Shown here piece by piece: positions 1 through 12,131 of a stretch of DNA of 64,000 nt. Position numbers and translations under genes: made by a program. The DNA comes from Membranipora membranacea (taxonomy: Eukaryota; Bryozoa; Gymnolaemata; Cheilostomatida; Membraniporidae), in assembly GCA_914767715.1 (NCBI GenBank), contig OU612073.1, forward strand, positions 18,290,001 to 18,354,000, read 5' to 3'. Every line of letters begins with the position of its first letter. The stretch's first letter is position 1. The notes below the pieces were generated by a model. That model did no database searches and was not told the DNA's origin. It worked only from the letters and a program-made list of their open reading frames with translations.

Positions 1-1437
1 CCTTTGGAATGCTTGTTGTCGGAAATATTGTTGTTTAGTGAAAACATTCATCTCATTATATTTTATCCTCCCACCATCTCTAGAAATAGACGGAAATAAT
101 TGTAATTTTTGTTATGTTTAGGAACTCTCTTCTATTTAATTGGGGTGAAACACAAAATGCACCTGCACGCCTTGGCAAGAATTCAGAATCAGTGTTTACA
201 GCATAGACTTAGCATTTTGAGTCTATGGTTTACATTAGATATTGTACAAACTGTTTTCTAATTATGAAAGCTTACCCCTCACTGAGATAGCAAACACCGT
301 CAGGTCCTCGGGTCACTTTTATCTCCCACGGAGTGGATGTAGCCTCAGTATATGGAGCTCTGTAGATTTTACTGAGGGTACGCTGTGGGCAGACAATGTC
401 CACATTATTACAGCTCTCAGGGTGGGAGCGTAGCCAATTCAAGAGGTCAGAGGGGCGTGCCTCATCATAGTCATCATTATATGTCTCATAGCCTACAATC
501 ATAGAACAACACAGTAAACCATATAAACTTTGGTATCGGTACATTCATATAAATAAGCATGCCTCACTATGGCCTTCTAAATATCACCATCTTGGCATCG
601 ACCAACATAGCCCAACTATCCCTCACTGCGATTGCAAACTCCATCAAGCCCTCAAGTTACTTTTATCTCCCACGGAGTGGGTGTAACCTCTGCATATGGA
701 TTACAGCGCAATTACAAAGTAAATTACAAATTAAATGAGTTTTAAAGCTGCTCAAAACATCTCAAAACACATTACACTGCTTGTGGTGAGTCGGATAAAC
801 AAATATAAAACTTATGCTTATCACAGAAACATAAGGCACAAGTAGCTTCAAGTGGCCTGCAAATCTTATTCTCATCTTTATAAACAATTTATTTTTGCTA
901 TTCTAATAATACCCAGTTTGATATGATTATTGATTGATCCATCCAAAGGACAACAGGCAGCAAATAGCCTGCACTACCTAAGCGTGGGGGGGGGGGTTTG
1001 GGGTTTGGGGTTTGGGGGGGGGATGGCAAATTAACTTTCCATAAACACATGTGCAATATTAGCAATGACTTTGATATTAGTCTGGTGAGTAGTGAAAAGC
1101 CTTTATATAATCTGGATAAGACACTGTTCCATTAAATGCCCAGAACAATTCATTAGACAACTCAAGCTGTCAAGATAACATCACATGGTTCCTTGTCCCC
1201 TTACCTTCAGTAAGATTTAGCTCTTCTATATGTGTCGGTACCTCATACTCAGCGATTCCTTGACTTGTTTTATCAGACTCCTTTAGAGCTACTAGACTGG
1301 CCTTCTCACTGTAATCAGGTTGGTATTTCTTCTGTGCGCTGACAGAGTAATAACCGACAGCCTCCCTCTTAAACAGAGGCTCGACAAACAACGACAAATT
1401 CTCAGGGTGCAGGCGTAGATGTGTGTCCATTGCTCTA
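1..1437 (-). CDS. DXO: DXO/RAI1-family decapping exoribonuclease, N-terminal exons (partial at left edge)
   Basis: Two minus-strand exons are visible: 1437..1205 and 492..276. They join in phase, and the second ends at a good GTAAGC donor, so the gene continues off the left edge. The likely start is the ATG at 1430, just inside the first exon. The segment GYYSVSAQKKY resembles the family's G-x-F-S-x-x-AQ-x-x-Y block. The second exon has the helix RPSDLLNWLRSHPE and ends with W-E-I-K-V-T-R-x-x-x-G-V-C-YLSEG, matching the W...R...G-x-YLSE stretch of DXO. Family members hydrolyse faulty or NAD-capped mRNA 5' ends in nucleus and cytoplasm. The metal-binding catalytic residues lie in later exons outside the window, so activity cannot be judged. 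Assignment rests on remembered family patterns, not an alignment. RAI1 is the alternative name for the same family. Confidence 0.68.
612..702 (-). pseudogene. decayed duplicate of the DXO-like exon end
   Basis: This stretch repeats, with many substitutions, the 3' part of the exon at 276-368: both share the core ACTTTTATCTCCCACGGAGT and surrounding positions. Read on the minus strand it contains stop codons and lacks the GTAAGC donor of the true exon. It looks like a local exon duplication that was not retained, lying in the intron between the two visible exons. Confidence 0.7.
986..1022 (+). repeat. G-rich tract with TTTGGGG repeats, possible G-quadruplex
   Basis: A run of 11 G residues is followed by three TTTGGGG-like units and a further G run. 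It lies in the intron of the DXO-like gene, so on the transcribed strand it would read as a C-rich tract. Four or more G runs separated by T3 loops fit the simple G-quadruplex pattern. Confidence 0.85.
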
Positions 1438-1587
1438 CTAAAATGACAAGAGAAGGATAAAGTTAGCATACATGTTGATGTCAAAACAGAATAATAGGTT
1501 GTTTTGTTTCTAGATGTACAACCTAAACAGTCTATCAACCAGCAGGCAGTTTGATAATTACTCAATACTTGCTTACCAGAAAGTTTA

Positions 1588-1727
1588 CCTTACAGTTAGA
1601 ACAAAGTTGTTCCCTCTGTAGTGGTGGAGTTATATTGCAAAAGTCAGATATCAGGGCGCCTCGATACCTGACTTTTGCATCATAACTCGGCCACCACAGA
1701 GGGAACAACTTTGTTCTACCTTACAGT
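1588..1727. mobile_element. 122-bp MITE-like foldback with 9-bp target duplication
   Basis: The element 1597-1718 begins TAGAACAAAGTTG and ends with its reverse complement; the inverted arms are about 55 bp with a short centre. It is flanked on both sides by CCTTACAGT (1588-1596 and 1719-1727), a clean 9-bp target duplication. Non-autonomous elements with 9-bp duplications are typical of Mutator-like transposons, but no transposase is present, so the superfamily is inference. A single arm of the same family lies at 22689-22741. Confidence 0.85.
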
Positions 1728-2991
1728 ATTATGTCTCACCTGGTAGAAGTTATAGCAAGTATGTGATCCTTGTTATCACTGAGATGCTACAACCTCGAGA
1801 AAGAGATTGACTTTTTTCTGACTGCTAACAAATAAAACTTGTTTCCAAACAGTTAGGGATAGAAATACTATTTATCTGATGCAAATATTCAGCTTCAAGT
1901 TCTGCAGCTGTAGATCAATATTGTACACATCAGCAAAAGTTTATCAGGCAGCAATACGAATAGCCCTGTTTCCTCAACAACAGTTTGATGTATAAAGCGG
2001 GGAGGGTGACATTAATCTATTCTTTTCATCGTATTATATACCACATTGTGTAGGGCTATATTCTCATGTATAATTTAGTCAATACTGTAAGAATATACCA
2101 TTTCATTCATCATTACCCTTTATCGACTTGGTTCCATTGTTTTCATACAAGATCAATAAGTTTTTTCAATCAGAATCTCCCATCTGTTTCAACCGGCATC
2201 CAATACACAAACAGAAAGGCTATCAACATCACTTGACTGTAGCTTCTTATATGCTATTTTACTACTCTGTAGTCTGTATTACTACAATGTACTATCTATC
2301 AAGTTATCTATGCCGTGTAGGTAAATTAGGATGTTTAGCACAGCCTGATCATAGAGATTTATTCTATTACATTAAATTCAATATCTTCTTCCTTGTATTC
2401 TCACAATCTTGTTTTTTTCTCACCACCGGCTACACTTTGTATTGGATGGATATGATGGCTACATATAAACGTCCTCATAAATTACTCAAAACAGACTCAG
2501 GTAAGAGTTTTGCCCTCATTGGGCAATATGGGCAACTCCCAATATCTCATTGACCAGCGCTATCTAAATCTTTTGTTATGAATGAGATACTGGTTAGGAT
2601 AGTACCACCATTGTAACATCATGATCACGATTACCCCATAACTAACTTAGTAAGCAGTGTCAACCTTTATAAATTTTATTGTTATCAGAGTAAAAAACAA
2701 AACTTTGACTATCGTAAAGCATGAGAAATAAGAAAAGGCTTTAGTATGCCGGAATACAATAAGTTTAAAACCAGGGTGACTTTTCAATCAACAGTATGGC
2801 ACTACACTACCATATCACAGTTTAAGATTTATAGCATCACACCACCTGTTCAGAAGTTGAATAATCTCTTATGGGTGACATTATAGATAATAGACTACGT
2901 ATATTCTTCTAAAGTTCTTAGTTATCTAAAACTACTTTTGACTCTTATGCTGCAAAATATGGAGTTGTTTTCACGAAGAGCTCAGTGTTTC
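1728..2991. other. intergenic region between the DXO-like and calponin genes
   Basis: No convincing exon was found. An open frame at 2128-2553 (plus) is not supported by domains, splice context or codon bias and is treated as chance. TTTATT at 2675-2680 is a polyadenylation signal candidate for the minus-strand calponin gene, about 315 bp past its stop. The remaining 5' end of the DXO-like gene, perhaps only an untranslated exon, may lie here. Confidence 0.5.
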
Positions 2992-5900
2992 CTAATCTAT
3001 GATATGGCGGGCATTACCCATATTAATCCCGCTCTGGTTTGCACCCTTATTGTACCCAGCTTGTAAACCAATATGGCTGTCGCGACCTGCCCTGATTTGT
3101 TCGTCGGTGAATTCTCTTTTATTTTCGGAGGCCATTTTAGGCCCAAGTGCAGGTCCGTCAAATCCTTTATGTGATGCCTGTAATTATAAAAAAAGGCAGT
3201 TAAACATTGACCCGCTGGTAATGAGCTCACTTTGCCTTGGAGAAAAAGAAATTACAGTAGAATATCAGTGGCAGTAGAATTGAATTGCAATAAAAAAATA
3301 TTTTAACAATACAGTTAGTCCAGATAGTTTGACTACAGGATTAAATTAAGACATTGATCATTGTTTTCAGTTCATGTTTCTCATGACAGAATAGAGACAG
3401 GCATATTCATACATTAACAAGACAGTTAGGCAGTTAGCAGTAACAGCATGCCAACAAGATGACCAATAAAACACAATCTTTGTGAAGTGCAATAAGATTT
3501 AACCACAGCGAAGCAGATAACGCAGGCAAACAAACCGCAAAAGAGACACATAAAGAGTATAGCTCAATGTCAAAACGAGAACTAGACATATAAGGAAAGT
3601 AATTAAACCTAGCGCCTGTAACATATTGATATTTTGACTAGGAACGAAAGTATTAAAGCTTTATAGAGGCAGCCACTGAATGTATAAGACTAAGAGGTTA
3701 TCCTGGAAGACTGTTTTGGTTGGAAGGAGGGCCCCTTCCCAAAATACCCAACCAATCAAACAGCATGCCGAGGCTACAAGGAGGCCACACAGTGATTGCC
3801 ATGAGGGTTAGGGTTGAGCGAATATTTACTGTGTTTTTTGTATTACTTTGATCGCTGGACTTTAGTTGTCCATTCTAGCTGGGTGAGCATCCCATTTTAT
3901 CAATGGGCCATCCCATTTTTTAAATCCAGCCTGCGAATTTGAAACATAAAAGTTAATATCCAGTCTCTATAAGAAATATTACATTAAGTTTTCTCCATGT
4001 GTGATAAACTTAATATATAAATTTCAATTAATAAAACATCTATTCTCCCTGCGTGACCAAACTACAGACGATGCTATGGATGAGCTGCCTTTCACTGGGA
4101 GTTGCCCTTTCTATGGAACATGAGGTGACAACTTTGACACCTTCCTCAAACTTTATCTCTTTCCATGATCAGGCATGCTTTATCAAAATACATGTAGAAC
4201 AGCAAATCAGAAGTGCTGATTATGATGACCAGCATTCAGTCAGTACACAAGTGCAGCAATGTCTATGATAGTAAGAGCTAGAGAGCTTGTCAGTGATAAA
4301 AATTGATCATTACGTTTAGTCCCAGCTGAGGACGTGAACCTCCAATTGTAACTTGGGGCCAGTAAATCCATTCTTTTCAGCCTACAGTCAAACCAGATAC
4401 AACTAAAAGCATCCATTCCCTAGTGAGCAAATTTTTATAACTACATAGCAGCCTAACTAGACCGGTCAAAATCTTTCACAACAATTTATACTTTTTTTAA
4501 TAATCTTGAGGATTGTGAGTTTATTGCTTCACAGGCTCTTGGCCATTGGCACCTCTGGTTTGAGCTCAGGACCTTCCCAGCCTTTTCCCATTGCCTGCCA
4601 CATGATAGAAGATAGAAAACAAGTGAAGCAAAAATATTTACATCAATTCTCATTCATGATCGTGATGTTAGATGAATCTTGCTAATGAGGGAGGGTTTAT
4701 GATTTATCGATACAACCTAAGTTGGGCTGGCATGTGTCTGCAACCTTTGTAACCTACGCAAGATGGAGTTTTATAAACATGCATGCATCAATTAAGTGGT
4801 GAGATATGAGGATTAACTAATTGTGTAAATAAAAAGGAAATAGGAAATAGGCTCTACGTTATGAGATAATTTGTAAACGATGGACATTTACTTTTAGGCA
4901 GACAGTATTTCATTGCCCTGTGGCAGGGAGTTGAGTTCTAAGTACTGCTGAATGTAAGATTAGCTAATAGTTTAATAAACATATCAACCTCTCATACTAT
5001 TAATACCCCATAGCCAGGGTAGTTACAATGCCCTACATCAGAGCTAGTACAGCCTTCATCAACGCCCACGATGGGAAAACAAAATTTTTGCTGGGAAAGC
5101 TACACAGAAGCTCCTATTGAAGCAGCAATATTTGAGCCTTAGTGACCACAAGAAACAAATTAACTGTTACTTTTACATTGAAGAACCAGCAGGATGGATT
5201 TAGTAAGTAGAAAAGAAGATAGAATTTATGAATAAGCTACATTAAATAATAAAAGCAGGTGCTCTTTGTCAGTAAATCATTAATACATACATACCGTTCT
5301 TGACAGTGCAAAGATGGTCTTAGTGACAGCTGGGATGTTTCTTTTCTCCCATAGATCGACAGTCTGGAACAGGTCTTCGCTGGGTACTCCGTATTTCTTC
5401 AGTCCCTGCTGGAAGGCCTCGATATTCTGCATCACTGTGAATGCCATTCCTTTCTCATGGATCTTTTTAACTGATCCAGGGGCGATTTTATTGATGAGAC
5501 TGTTGTAGACAAAATTAGAAATATTATGGGTTGTAATAAAAAGAATTTCATTACAGATGAATATATGTCATGACCATTAAATTACTCTATACCAGCTGAA
5601 ATTACGCGTAATCAAAGTTATTTCACCTATAGTCACTCAAAGCATTGAGAAAAAAAATTGGAATGTCTCTCTTTATCATTCTAAAATAGAACTCAAGGAA
5701 ACAGAACATTTGTTATATAATATTTCATTTATCCACTTTATTCACTGATCAACATGTGCATATAAGACCGTGTGGTACATAAATCAGACAGGCCTCTGCA
5801 TACAAAATAGAGTTGTAAAACATTTGTTATCCAAATGCTGTCTAATGCCCAAACATTTGCTGCAGATGTTATTATCCGAGTCTAGCTACTAGATAGAAAG

Positions 5901-7623
5901 AAGTTTGACTATTTAGACATCTCTAGCACTCACTGGCATAGGTAGGCACCATTCTTTAGTGAGTCTTCATAAGATCCCTCTGGTGGTGGATGTCCGACGA
6001 TCTCTGTCATCCAGGCTACGGCTTTGGCCTCTGCGTCTGGGTCTCTGTTCTTGTCAATCTAAGATTCAATCATGGACATGTAAATATTTATTGTTGTAGG
6101 AGTAACCAATGGAAAAGAGATCGGTTGCTTTATCATCATATTTGTGCATACAAGTGTCAGCCAAAGTTTGTCAAATAATGATTGAAAGACATTAAAAACA
6201 TTAATTTAGAAGGTTATAGAAAGGAGATGGCATCTTTGCCAATATGCAGGCAATAACAGCTTCATAGAACATCAAAATTAGTACACCACTGGTTCCAAAA
6301 GTTTGCGAGTATATACAAAAATGAGGCATCAGAAAGAAATATGTGATGTGAATTTCCAAATATGTATGGATTTAGTCGGCATTAGAAATGATCATTGTCA
6401 CTCGCTCCAAATTAAATCTAGCTCGGTGTGCACTTTTGTTGTTCTTATTGGATGCAATCTCATGTATTGATTTGACCTTTACTCAAATATTTCGCAATTA
6501 GAAATTCTCAGTCAAACTATCATAACTAAATTGGAACGCTGCGCTGCTAATTTAGCTAAATGTAGATATTCAGGCACGTTGATGGTGTTTGTGCCGTGAG
6601 GGTACTGGTTGATAATGAGGTAATTGCCACACATTGCGATAGATGTTTCTTGTGAATGTTCTTTAGCTGTCTGTTAGAAGGTCGCAACACTTTAATGCTG
6701 TTTACCTGATTAGGAATGTGAGAAACAAATGGGGAGGCTAATTAAACAAAAGGTCAATCTCCAGGCGCATGAAAACTTACCAGATTTTTATGTTTGAAAC
6801 TTTCTCTACTCAAATAATTTATTGTTATGGTTTTATTGCCAGCCCTGGTTATTATTTTATTGTTTATGTTTGTGACTTCTCGCGGTTTATCACCTGTAGG
6901 CGAAGTGCTGTTTGTTTACAGCTTTTAGCTTCTATATTACTCATTTCCAGTTCTACCAATATATTACATAACATATGAAAGCTGTGTAAAAATATTGGGT
7001 GAAATTATCCTCAAAAAATTGAACTGCAACAGGCTTTGCTAGGATGCGCTCGCATATCTTATTTTGACAAGGAAATGGATAATACGATAATTTTGTTTTG
7101 TTAATTTTTCAGTAGTTAACACTTAACAACTCACTGAAAACATGAAAGATAGCCACCCCAGATAGGGTACCACTACCAAACCAAGAATTTTTTCATACCT
7201 ATGAAAAGACAACTTAAACCATCAGATGTGCTGTTCATTTAAAAAAACAAGCTCTAGATGTAGTACAGCAAAAAGCTTCTCTCTTATTATATGTCCAAAA
7301 AATTTTGGGCTTTATCAACAAACTATTTATATAATAGATAAATAAAAGAGCTCAATGTCATTAATTTTTAAGTTTGACCCACTTGATTTAAAAGTTAGGT
7401 GTCTTCAAGCCTATCTCTGAAGTGATAATTTTGGTATGATCCATAGCTTTACACCAATATTTTGATCTATCAACTTATTATCCATCTCTAGAAAACGCAT
7501 AAATGAATAATCCATACAAAAATAAAGCAAGATAGCTTTGACATTTTGAAATAAATTTTAAACTCTTACCTTCTTGGCAATATCTCTAGCGATACCAGAT
7601 GGTGCTGTTCTATCAGAAGACAT
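2992..7623 (-). CDS. calponin/transgelin-like actin-binding protein (complete, 189 aa)
   Basis: Four exons join in phase: 7623..7570, 6058..5934, 5499..5295 and 3177..2992. The start is the ATG at 7623 (MSSDRTAPSGIARD). Exons 2 and 3 encode a calponin-homology domain: KNGAYLCHLINKIAPGSVKK is the family's 'L-C-x-LIN-x-x-x-PGSVKKI' signature, followed by F-x-x-M-x-NI-x-x-F and YGVPSEDLFQTVDLWE. The last exon carries one calponin-like repeat, IGLQAGYNKGANQSG, and ends ARHIID-stop. One CH domain plus one repeat in about 190 residues is the architecture of transgelin/Mp20 rather than three-repeat calponin. Such proteins bind actin filaments in contractile or cortical cytoskeleton. All four exons keep canonical GT-AG borders. 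Nothing indicates decay. Confidence 0.93.
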
Positions 7624-10600
7624 GTTGAGTGAGGTGGTGTTTGTACTATGAGCAGAGAATCTAGACAGTCCAACCAGTGGATCACAGAACTAAAGCAGGC
7701 GAGAACCTGCTGCACACACAGTTAAATATCAGCCTTAGGGGTAATTTATATCTTTATTGCCTTTGTTGTATGTTAGTCCTGCTCCAACACTCATTACCTG
7801 TATGGGGAAAATATTAACAGCCGAGCTGCATGTGCATAAGGCTTATCGGAACTGAGGCTATGGCATTTTAACCTGTTCCGACTGTTGTGTGATAATTATG
7901 CTGCACAGGTAGAAACCATCACATTATGTTTTTCTTAACGAAACGCGGCGTGCATAGACAGCGCCTCCCACATAATGTCTTCCATATTTAGTAGAGAGCT
8001 GATATCAAATTGCATTCTCAGCCAATCGCATGCTACCAATTATAATAAGACGGACTTAACAACTTTAGCTGCAAATTACAGTAAATTCTCATATCTCGAG
8101 CGCTAACAGTGTAAAACAACAGGAAGCTAAGATATGATGAATTCATTGCTTTATGCTTTGTATGTGAGCAACACAGGCTACACAGTGTACTTTCTAAATT
8201 ATGTTGTGAAAGTTTTTAGAAATGTCAAACTCCACAAGAAAATAAAAACATAAGAGAAAGCTTAGGCGTAACAAGCGAGTTACAACATAGGGTAGGAATG
8301 GCAACAGGAATAGTTATCGTAATACCACCTCTTTGTTTCATCAAATGCTTATTTTGTCCCGAGTTACGACACAATTCACCTTTAATTTTCGTTGCTTCAG
8401 CTGGTTGTGAAAATCTGCATTAAAGTAAGATCGCATTCTTAACAAACAACCATACACAATGCTTTACATATAATTATTAATGAATATGTATATAAAAGAG
8501 AAATCTTTTTACTTTCCTGATCATGAAAAATACCCAAAAAAAAAGATGAATTTACTAAACTTTCATACTGATGTTATATACCAATTAAGAAGTTGTCTCC
8601 TATAAGATAAGAATATTGAGTAACTGAGTTGTAATTAGACGATGTTTAGTGGGAGTTGATAGCGAGGTGTTATCTCAAATATATGTGAGCTCTCATAACT
8701 ATTAACCACTGCGGACATTGACCTGCCTGGTATGCAGATTAATATCATAGGAGAGTGTGAGAAAATCTAGCCCACTAATCATTCTGCTATGAAATGTGGT
8801 GGCACAGGAACAATGTACTGGCATTTCGTCAAATGCTTATTTTGTAACAAACTTTTGCCACAGCCCAATCTGAATTCTTCTTTTCGTGTGACAACACAGT
8901 GCGCAATTAGCCAATATTGGTTGCAATCTCAGAACGTAGCAACCATCCAGTCATCGTTAAAAAATCCTGTTTAGAATTCATGGGCTATTGTGTACAGACA
9001 GTTTTACATTTGCGACAACACGTGCATACAAACAATCATTGTATATGGATGGAAATTTGACTGATTATAGGCTGCGTATGCTACGACGATTCAAAAATAG
9101 AGGCCTGCAGGCCGGATCATATTCATCCACAACTAAGGTTAAATTCTACACACACAGCTTTCAAAAAGGTAACAACATATTGATCACATAAGTTGTGTAT
9201 GGTGTACACTTCTTGTCAACAGCACACATTACTAATTATTGTTTTTACTGATCCTCTGTAGCAAATAGGGAGTTGCCTTTTCATGAGTAGTTTTTGTAGA
9301 TGTTTATCTTGTGTTAATTAACTGTAATCAGATAAGGTAAGGCATGATGTAATAGATCTATAATAGCTTTAGCCCATCATCATGCTTAGTGTTACACACA
9401 CTGGTCTACAGAATATGTAGATCATAGAAGTAAGGATTTATCCTTACTTCTGTGATAGATATAGAACTGATCAGGATGACATGATTGCGTAGCACAGGAC
9501 TGTAACCTAAGTCAGAACAGAGGAGGGTGAAAGTGTGACTTGCACAGGGCTGTCTTTTACTGAAACTAATTACAACCCATCAAAATATTTACAAAAGTTT
9601 GAAATGCAAGAGTGCACATACTCATCTTGTTATGTTAACAATATTTTACATTTTAAATAAGTTACACTGCCAAACCCAATCACCAGGACGGCTCAGCCTT
9701 CCCTGATCAGGTGCAAAAAACAAAGATCATATTTTTTGCGATCGACTTAGCAATCTGTCTTTGGCAAGACAGGAATTCTCTTCCATGTACTTTGATCATT
9801 TTTTTAGATGAGATATTTATCTCGTCCCTAATTAGATAACACCACAGAGTATGGATATATCCTTGCTCTGTGATAACACTGTGTATGATAATACCGATGT
9901 CAGCACATATCTCAAATAACATTCTACATGCAAACTTGTATAAAGCACAGACCATATATAAAAGATGATGTGAGAAGACCTGTACCTGCATATCATTCTT
10001 AGAATGATGTGAACGTGCTCTCATCCCAAATTGCATGACTCCAAAAAAATTTGTATTTCTTCCCATATCAATGACTATAACCTTGAACCGAAGAATCACG
10101 ATGACATTATGTGTTAATGGTGATGTTTGTTTTTCTACAAAGCGACAGATTATGATTATTGTAGCTCTTAACATATTTTTTTGCAACGTGACCATGTGCA
10201 GCCAGATTTTTGCATCGGACTGTGAAGTCACAAAGAAATATAATTGCATGAAAAGAATCAATATTCGGAAACTTGAAGAGTATTTTCAAAAACTTTACTT
10301 TTCTTTGTATGTCTTCGATCCCTAGGGACGGACTGCCATTTCCCAGACAACCCAGATTTAGTGTCTGCCTCATTGCACCTTATCAGCAAACATCTAAACA
10401 TTGTCAATCTCGTATGCTATGATTTCGCTTGACTTTCATGTAATAGTGCAAAACTCAGGTGAACATGCAGTAGAGGATTTATCGGCCAAGCAATAATAAG
10501 TTGTGAACAGGGGCTGACGTCAAGTTTGCCTCGAGCATTAGCCTTTGCTCCATATCATTTCTTCATTCGAAATCGAACAGTCAATTGAATTGCTTAGTGT

Positions 10601-11242
10601 GACAGTTACTTTTCATAGATCCAGGACTAAGCCATTGCAGGAAGGTGGTAATTTACCTTTAGAGAGTCGATTTTATCGATGGTGTTAGGTTGATAAGACC
10701 TGGTTATAGATGCGTGTAATTATAGGCCATTGTCAGCGGTCTATACTCAGGCGACTCCGTGACATCCGTAGTGTATGTTCTTTTCAGCTATAGCTGGTCG
10801 TATAGGTCTGTCAATCACAGCTAGATGTAGCAGTTTCATAAGTTTTACCTGAGCTGTGTGTGCTGCTGATAAGGAAAGAAACAGCTGCTACCATCAGGGA
10901 GACTGACAGCGATAGTAGGATAGCGCATCAATCTCTCTATGAGTGCATCAAGTGAGAAATAGTAAGTACAACCTTCGTGATTGGTGACAATAATATCTAC
11001 TTGCTCGTCTTTTTTTGAGATGGGTAGTAAACGTCTTGAAAGCTCTCATAATCATGCCGCAGATCTGACTACTGGAGCTTTTCTATCATTTTCGCTTTGA
11101 GGCCTAAATGGACGGCTTCCTATGTAAAGGGGACCTGATTGTCAGGTTGACACTATTGTATTGTATGTTTATATCACAGTGTACCTTTTCTCGGATATGA
11201 AGGGTGTATATAGCTTGATAAGGTTTACAGCTATTGCAACTA
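7624..11242. other. intergenic, no supported gene
   Basis: This AT-rich stretch separates the divergent calponin gene (minus) and lectin-receptor gene (plus), so both promoters should lie in 7.6-12.1 kb. I see no domain-bearing exon. Short imperfect hairpins occur at 9421-9458 (arms AGTAAGGAT/ATCCTTACT) and about 9845-9880 (arms CACAGAG/CTCTGTG). Overlapping open frames on both strands at 9707-10373 have no recognisable homology and no splice support. Confidence 0.5.
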
Positions 11243-11591
11243 CTGAGCGCAGATATACGACTGAGCGCAGATATACGACTGAGCTGAGCAGATATACGAC
11301 AGAGCTGAGCAGATATACGACTGAGCTGAGCAGATATACGACTGAGCTGAGCAGATATACGACTGAGCTGAGCAGATATACGACTGAGCTGAGCAGATAT
11401 ACGACTGAGCTGAGCAGATATACGACTGAGCTGAGCAGATATACGACTGAGCGAAGATATACGACTGAGCGCAGATATACGACTGAGCTGAGCAGATATA
11501 CGACTGAGCTGAGCAGATATACGACTGAACTGAGCAGATATACGACTGAACTGAGCAGATATACGACTGAGCTGAGCAGATATACGACTGC
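11243..11591. repeat. minisatellite of 18- and 21-bp units
   Basis: The motif AGATATACGACTGAGC recurs 17 times. Most units are 21 bp (containing GAGCTGAGC); units near the start and at about 11440-11473 are 18 bp (GAGCGC or GAGCGA). Because both lengths are multiples of three, several frames stay open on both strands, which creates long artefactual open frames. It lies about 0.5 kb upstream of the lectin-receptor start. No splice site ties it to a gene, so I treat it as non-coding. Confidence 0.95.
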
Positions 11592-12131
11592 CTCAGAATG
11601 GGATCCATACCTCGATAGCTCAGACAAAATACTCAATTTTCTTTGCCATTAGGTGACTAGGTCAAATTTTTCATGGATTTGATTGAATTTTTGTCAGATA
11701 CCAGGAGCTAGTTACGGTTAATTTGTTTCAGATTTTTCCCATCCGCCATAACTTGGGGGCAAACTGGTAAGGAATTTGTGGGCCATTGATGCCAATCTTG
11801 CCATCAGCTTAATGAGACAAGGTGATCACCTCGAACTGATTATAGGGTTATCCACTCCAAAAATAGCAGTAAGGATGTTTAGAAGACCCAACCTTCCATT
11901 GTCCATTACTACTCAAGTACAACTTTTCATATTTCAGCTGTGATACCTTCAATGTTTATGGTTATGTCTTCAGCTTTCACTGCACTTCATAAAAAGAAAC
12001 TCATATCATATTGTATTTGTTATTATAGAAATTTATATATATATGTATGGAATAATATAATTTTCAGATTGTAGTCACGCTTTAAAACTGCTGCTGATTG
12101 AAGATACTCATTGAAGTGAAAGTCAGCGCAC
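11592..12131. promoter_or_regulatory. upstream region of the lectin-receptor gene
   Basis: About 540 bp between the minisatellite and the first ATG triplet of the receptor gene. It must hold the 5' untranslated region and probably the core promoter if there is no upstream untranslated exon. A T/A-rich stretch around 12025-12045 (TTTATATATATATG) could act as a TATA-like element, but this is weak evidence in AT-rich DNA. Confidence 0.3.

Noticed and set aside
2128-2553. 141-codon plus-strand open frame
   Set aside because: Composition is that of AT-rich intergenic DNA. There is no domain, no good splice context and no neighbouring exons, so it is likely chance.
9707-10373. Overlapping open frames on both strands, up to 184 codons
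   Set aside because: Open on both strands at once, no recognisable protein features and no exon partners. An old repeat is possible but unproven.
11161-11652. Long repetitive open frames (RYTTELS type) on both strands
   Set aside because: Produced by the minisatellite whose units are multiples of three. No start context or splice links.
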